Source: Clostridium sp. CAG:492 (GTDB lineage: Bacteria; Bacillota; Clostridia; TANB77; CAG-508). Taken from it: a DNA stretch of 45,823 nucleotides. This document shows, one piece after another, positions 42,350 to 45,823 of this stretch. The position numbers and the translations under genes were made by a program. Position 1 is the stretch's first letter. The number at the start of each line of letters is the position of its first letter. The stretch spans positions 1-45,823 of the forward strand of contig FR878273.1 of NCBI GenBank assembly GCA_000434335.1, written 5' to 3'. A model generated the notes under the pieces. The model made no database searches, was not told the DNA's origin, and saw only the letters and a program-made list of their open reading frames with translations.

Positions 42350-42709
42350 TTATGCTCTTTCTCTTAATTTTATTGTTATATGGCTTGTTCTCTTTCTAAT
42401 TCTTACTGCTGAACCTTTTGCAGCTGGTCTAATTCTTTTCATTGTTGGACCTTGGTTTGCATATATTTCAGCAACATATAAGTTATTAGATTTCATACCA
42501 TGGTTATTTTCAGCATTTGCTATAGCTGATTTTAATAATTTTTCTATTATTTCAGATGAAGCTTTTGGTGTGAATTTTACAATTGCTAAAGCTTCTTTTG
42601 CATCTTTACCTCTTATTAAATCTGCTACTATTTTAACTTTTCTAGCTGAAATTCTAGCATTTTTAAGAGTTGCTACTGCTTCTGGAATCATTTCTTGCTT
42701 TTCTTCCAC
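42350..42709 (-). CDS. rplV: 50S ribosomal protein L22
   Basis: A 119-residue 50S protein lining the exit tunnel. Typical are ARISARKVKIVADLIRGKDA, AENNHGMKSNNLYVAEIYAN and the loop GPTMKRIRPAAKGSAVRIRK. The start is GTG at 42709 with GGAGG 8 nt upstream. The first eight residues (EEKQEMIPE) are a short acidic lead that precedes the usual start of the fold. Confidence 0.96.
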   Translation of the reverse strand: MEEKQEMIPEAVATLKNARISARKVKIVADLIRGKDAKEALAIVKFTPKASSEIIEKLLKSAIANAENNHGMKSNNLYVAEIYANQGPTMKRIRPAAKGSAVRIRKRTSHITIKLRERA

Positions 42710-42743
42710 TTTATTTACCTCCTTATTTTTTAAGAACTATATC

Positions 42744-43019
42744 TTATTTTTTAGTTGTCTTATCTCCGGCATGACCTTTAAATGTTCTTGTAGGAGCAAA
42801 TTCTCCTAATTTATGTCCTATCATTTCCTCTGTTAAATAAACTGGTACATGTTTTCTACCATCATGAACAGCTATTGTGTGTCCAACCATTTGTGGGTAT
42901 ATTGTAGAAGCTCTTGACCATGTCTTTAAAACTTCTTTTTCTCCAGTTTCATTCATTTTCTCGATTCTGGCTAAAAGCTTTTGAGAAACATAAGGCATTT
43001 TTTTGCTTGATCTTGACAT
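42744..43019 (-). CDS. rpsS: 30S ribosomal protein S19
   Basis: A 91-residue 30S head protein that works with S13. It has SRSSKKMPYVSQKLLARIEK, LKTWSRASTIYPQMVGHTIA and KLGEFAPTRTFKGHAGDKTT. GGAGGG precedes the ATG. RimM, which binds S19, is coded elsewhere in this window. Confidence 0.97.
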   Translation of the reverse strand: MSRSSKKMPYVSQKLLARIEKMNETGEKEVLKTWSRASTIYPQMVGHTIAVHDGRKHVPVYLTEEMIGHKLGEFAPTRTFKGHAGDKTTKK

Positions 43020-43062
43020 ATTAAAATTTCCCTCCTTAATAATTTATTTATTATTTATCTTA

Positions 43063-43890
43063 TTATTTTCTTCTCTTTACGATAAATTTATTTGATTTTT
43101 TGTTACGTTCTCTTGTCTTGTATCCTAGAGCTGGTTTACCCCAAGGTGTCATTGGTCCTGCATGACCTACTGGAGCTCTACCTTCACCACCACCATGAGG
43201 GTGATCGCATGGGTTCATAACTGATCCTCTAACTGTTGGTCTAATTCCCATATGTCTTGTTTTTCCAGCTTTACCAACTTTAACGTTTTCATGATCTGAG
43301 TTACCAATAGTTCCTATTGTAGCTCTACATCTAGCCATAACTAATCTCATTTCTCCTGATGGAAGTCTTACGTGAGCATATTTTCCTTCTTTAGCCATTA
43401 ATTGAGCTTCTTGACCTGCTGCTCTAACTAATTTTCCACCTTGACCAGGATTTAATTCTATATTATGAATCATTGTACCAACTGGTATGTTTTCAATTTT
43501 CATACAGTTTCCTGGTTTGATATCTGCTTTTTCTCCAGATACAACTTTATTTCCGTCTGTTAATCCGATTGGAGCTAAGATGTATGCTCTTTCTCCATCT
43601 TCATATTCTATTAATGCTATGTTAGCACTTCTGTTTGGATCATATTCAATACCTATTACAGTTGCTGTCATATCATCCTTTTTTCTTTTAAAATCTACTA
43701 TTCTATATTTTTGTCTGTTTCCTCCACCTTGATGTCTAACAGTAATTCTTCCATATGAGTTTCTTCCTGCATTTTTCTTTTTTGTTGCTAATAAAGATTT
43801 TTCAGGAGTCTTTTTTGTAATTTCATCAAATGTAGAAACTGTCATGTTTCTTAGTGATGGAGTTGTTGGGTTAAAATGTTTCATTCCCAT
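43063..43890 (-). CDS. rplB: 50S ribosomal protein L2
   Basis: A 275-residue core 50S protein needed for subunit joining and peptidyl transfer. Signatures are HFNPTTPSLRNMTVSTFDEI, GRNSYGRITVRHQGGGNRQK, and GSVMNPCDHPHGGGEGRAPV with the conserved His near the catalytic centre. GAGGAGAG precedes the ATG. It lies between rplW and rpsS; the spacer upstream has two weak hairpins. Confidence 0.98.
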   Translation of the reverse strand: MGMKHFNPTTPSLRNMTVSTFDEITKKTPEKSLLATKKKNAGRNSYGRITVRHQGGGNRQKYRIVDFKRKKDDMTATVIGIEYDPNRSANIALIEYEDGERAYILAPIGLTDGNKVVSGEKADIKPGNCMKIENIPVGTMIHNIELNPGQGGKLVRAAGQEAQLMAKEGKYAHVRLPSGEMRLVMARCRATIGTIGNSDHENVKVGKAGKTRHMGIRPTVRGSVMNPCDHPHGGGEGRAPVGHAGPMTPWGKPALGYKTRERNKKSNKFIVKRRK

Positions 43891-43994
43891 TTTTATTCTC
43901 TCCTCTAATTTTTTATTTACGGATTTTTTCCTGCTCCGTATAACAGATATTCTTTATTTTCCGGGTAGTTTCCCGATAATATTTATCTTACAAA
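43891..43994 (-). other. rplW-rplB spacer with two small hairpins
   Basis: A 104-nt spacer holding a 4-bp GC hairpin (43972-43975 with 43982-43985) and a 5-bp hairpin (43919-43923 with 43935-43939). Both are short; significance is uncertain. Confidence 0.3.
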
Positions 43995-44339
43995 TTAAAT
44001 TCCGTAAGCATCAATTGAGTTTTTAACTGTTTTAGAAACTTTTTTAGATTTTCCACCTTTTGCTAAATATGTTTTAGCTTGAGGATCTGTATCTATTGTA
44101 ACTACAGCTTTTTTCCAATCAGAAGTCATTCCTACTGATCTTCCAACTCTTTTTTGTCTTCCTCTTACAGTTACAGTATTTACGTTTAATACTCTAACAT
44201 CAAATAATTTTTCTACAGCTCTTGCTATATCAACTTTTGTAGCTTTTTTGCTAACTTTGAAAGTATACTTTCCACCTTGAAGTTCATCATTACTTTTTTC
44301 AGTAATAACTGGCTCTATTATTATATCTTCTGGCATCAT
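43995..44339 (-). CDS. rplW: 50S ribosomal protein L23
   Basis: A 114-residue exit-tunnel protein, a docking site for trigger factor and SRP. Typical are EDIIIEPVITEKSNDELQGG, YTFKVSKKATKVDIARAVEK and VRVLNVNTVTVRGRQKRVGR. The ATG overlaps the end of rplD (the stop TAA and ATG share one base); GGAGG lies 10 nt before it. A second ATG follows directly and could also serve. Confidence 0.96.
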   Translation of the reverse strand: MMPEDIIIEPVITEKSNDELQGGKYTFKVSKKATKVDIARAVEKLFDVRVLNVNTVTVRGRQKRVGRSVGMTSDWKKAVVTIDTDPQAKTYLAKGGKSKKVSKTVKNSIDAYGI

Positions 44340-44962
44340 TATGCGTACACCTCCTCTAATTTTTTAACTGTATCTAATGTAACAACTAATTTGTTGTATT
44401 TTAATAAATCATATACGTTTATTGTATTAACTAAAGTAGTTTTAACATTTTCTATATTTCTAGCAGATTTTTGAACTGTTTCGTTCTTTTCTGGTAATAA
44501 TATTAAAGTTTTTCCTTCTACTTTTAAGTTATTTAAAGCTTTAACCATAGCATTTGTTTTAATTTCTTTTAAGTCTAAGTTGTCAACAACAACTAATTCG
44601 TTTTCTAATACTTTTGAACTTAAAACTGATTTTATAGCTAATCTTCTTTCTTTTTTATTTACTGTGTATGCATATGTACGAGGTTTTGGTCCTAAAGCTA
44701 TACCACCTTTAATCCATTGTGGAGCTCTAATACTTCCTTGTCTTGCTCTACCAGTTCCTTTTTGTCTCCATGGTTTTCTTCCACCACCACGAACTTCTGC
44801 TCTTGTTTTTGTACTTTGTGTACCTTGTCTTTGATTAGCTAAAAAGTTAACTAATACACTGTGTACAACAGCTTCATTTGGTTCAATTCCAAATATTTCT
44901 TCACTTAAGTTAACTGAGTCAACTTTCTTTCCTTCAATATTGTATACATCTATACTTGGCAT
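44339..44962 (-). CDS. rplD: 50S ribosomal protein L4
   Basis: A 207-residue 50S protein with an exit-tunnel loop (TKTRAEVRGGGRKPWRQKGT, then GRARQGSIRAPQWIKGG). It opens PSIDVYNIEGKKVDSVNLSE. L4 represses the S10 operon in enteric bacteria; whether it does here is unknown. AGGAGG precedes the ATG. It follows rplC by 15 nt. Confidence 0.97.
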   Translation of the reverse strand: MPSIDVYNIEGKKVDSVNLSEEIFGIEPNEAVVHSVLVNFLANQRQGTQSTKTRAEVRGGGRKPWRQKGTGRARQGSIRAPQWIKGGIALGPKPRTYAYTVNKKERRLAIKSVLSSKVLENELVVVDNLDLKEIKTNAMVKALNNLKVEGKTLILLPEKNETVQKSARNIENVKTTLVNTINVYDLLKYNKLVVTLDTVKKLEEVYA

Positions 44963-44977
44963 TTCATTTCCTCCTTC

Positions 44978-45604
44978 CTATGCTTTTACACTTGTTTTTA
45001 ATTTTAATATTGCACCTTTAGGTCCAGGTACGCTACCTTTTACTAAAACTACGTTTTTGTCGCTATCAACTTTAACAACATCTAAGTTTTGTATTGTTAC
45101 AGTAACTCTTCCCATATGTCCTGGTAATTTTTTACCTTTGAATACTCTACCTGGAGTTGATGTTGGTCCCATTGAACCTGGTCTTCTGTGATACATAGAT
45201 CCATGTCCCATTGGTCCTCTGTGTTGACCATGACGTTTAATAACACCTTGGAATCCTTTTCCTTTTGTTGTTCCTTGGATGTCTAATCTATCTCCTTCAG
45301 CAAATTCTGTTACTGTTAATTCTGTTCCAACAGTAATTCCTTCTACTGAGTCTAATCTAAATTCTCTTAAATGTTTTTTTGGAGCTATGTTTGCTTTTGC
45401 AAAGTGTCCTTTTTCTGGTTTGTTTAATTTAGATTCTTTTACATCTCCAAATCCTAATTGGATAGCGTTGTATCCATCTGTTTCTACTGATTTAACTTGT
45501 GCTACTACACAAGGTCCAGCTTCGATAACTGTTACTGGAATTACTCTTCCTTTTTCATCAAATATTTGAGTCATTCCAACTTTTTTTCCTATTAAAGTTT
45601 TCAT
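44978..45604 (-). CDS. rplC: 50S ribosomal protein L3
   Basis: A 208-residue 50S assembly starter. Signatures are LIGKKVGMTQIFDEKGRVIP, VTEFAEGDRLDIQGTTKGKG, and HGSMYHRRPGSMGPTSTPGR in the loop reaching the peptidyl-transferase centre. AGGAGG lies before the ATG. It follows rpsJ after a 94-nt spacer with two short hairpins (GGTCT/AGACC and GCTGAT/ATCAGC). Confidence 0.97.
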   Translation of the reverse strand: MKTLIGKKVGMTQIFDEKGRVIPVTVIEAGPCVVAQVKSVETDGYNAIQLGFGDVKESKLNKPEKGHFAKANIAPKKHLREFRLDSVEGITVGTELTVTEFAEGDRLDIQGTTKGKGFQGVIKRHGQHRGPMGHGSMYHRRPGSMGPTSTPGRVFKGKKLPGHMGRVTVTIQNLDVVKVDSDKNVVLVKGSVPGPKGAILKLKTSVKA

Positions 45605-45698
45605 TTCTTTCCTCCTAATACTATTGGCTGATATTTTAATTTCTATTTTAAATAGTACATCAGCTTGGTCTTATAAGAGACCTCCTAAATAATTTAAA

Positions 45699-45823
45699 TT
45701 ATAATTTGATTTCTATATCAACACCTGCTGGTAAGTCTATTTTCATAAGACTGTCTACAGTTTTTTGTGTTGGATAAAGAATATCGATAACTCTTTTGTG
45801 TGTTCTCATTTCAAATTGTTCTC
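45699..45823 (-). CDS. rpsJ: 30S ribosomal protein S10 (5' end outside the window)
   Basis: The last 40 codons of S10 plus its stop: EQFEMRTHKRVIDILYPTQK, then TVDSLMKIDLPAGVDIEIKL. The gene continues beyond the window edge. S10 is a 30S head protein that also pairs with NusB in antitermination. It is the first gene of the S10 cluster seen here. Confidence 0.96.
   Translation of the reverse strand, partial: EQFEMRTHKRVIDILYPTQKTVDSLMKIDLPAGVDIEIKL

Overview
The window is about 46 kb of AT-rich DNA (clearly below 35% G+C by eye) from a low-GC Gram-positive bacterium. Shine-Dalgarno sequences are strong (AAGGAGG). The gene set contains Veg, SipL, YunB and YabG, RecD2, YlxM-Ffh, zinc-ribbon S14 and a TrmD-RimM-KhpA-S16 operon. 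SipL is the Clostridia-type spore coat morphogen, so the best reading is an endospore-forming member of the Clostridia, probably an uncultured host-associated lineage. Almost every gene lies on the minus strand, so the layout below is described from high to low coordinates where transcription matters.

Region 29.9-45.8 kb is the S10-spc-alpha ribosomal superoperon, read leftward: rpsJ (cut by the window edge), rplC, rplD, rplW, rplB, rpsS, rplV, rpsC, rplP, rpmC, rpsQ, rplN, rplX, rplE, rpsZ, rpsH, rplF, rplR, rpsE, rplO, secY, adk, map, infA, rpmJ, rpsM, rpsK, rpsD, rpoA, rplQ. rpmD (L30) is missing between rpsE and rplO. Two gene junctions (secY-adk and rpmJ-rpsM) are long and hairpin-rich. 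L17 carries an internal insertion.

Region 20.1-29.7 kb holds three smaller minus-strand groups: a small membrane protein and recD2-comFC-dCMP deaminase; a remnant of a fic gene, then a promoter with a roughly 180-nt structured leader feeding a GNAT acetyltransferase and a SpoU methyltransferase; and ylxM-ffh-rpsP-khpA-rimM-trmD-rplS behind a clear sigma-A promoter. L19 has an acidic tail.

Region 10.5-20 kb holds a plus-strand monofunctional glycosyltransferase, dnaE, a plus-strand zinc-ribbon protein, the sporulation block yabG-veg and sipL-yunB, and an exported cohesin-like membrane protein. Veg has a near-consensus promoter, and yabG has a sigma-K-like promoter. An 11-bp periodic array sits at the 3' end of yabG.

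Region 0-10.5 kb holds a metal-homeostasis block (a COG0523 GTPase with a His-rich loop, then an ArsR repressor and a P1B ATPase with a duplicated metal-binding domain). Next comes a divergent pair (a tiny membrane peptide and a VTT-family membrane protein) sharing a palindromic back-to-back promoter. It ends with a thyX-like, dxs, ylmH, folD run. The dCMP deaminase (makes dUMP), the ThyX-like protein and FolD together touch thymidylate and folate metabolism.

The parts I would look at first are the symmetric divergent promoter with its 35-residue peptide, the tandem ThyX-like protein, the 11-bp array, the structured leader at 25.4-25.6 kb and the two hairpin-rich junctions in the ribosomal operon. 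I saw no tRNA, rRNA, CRISPR array or complete insertion sequence.
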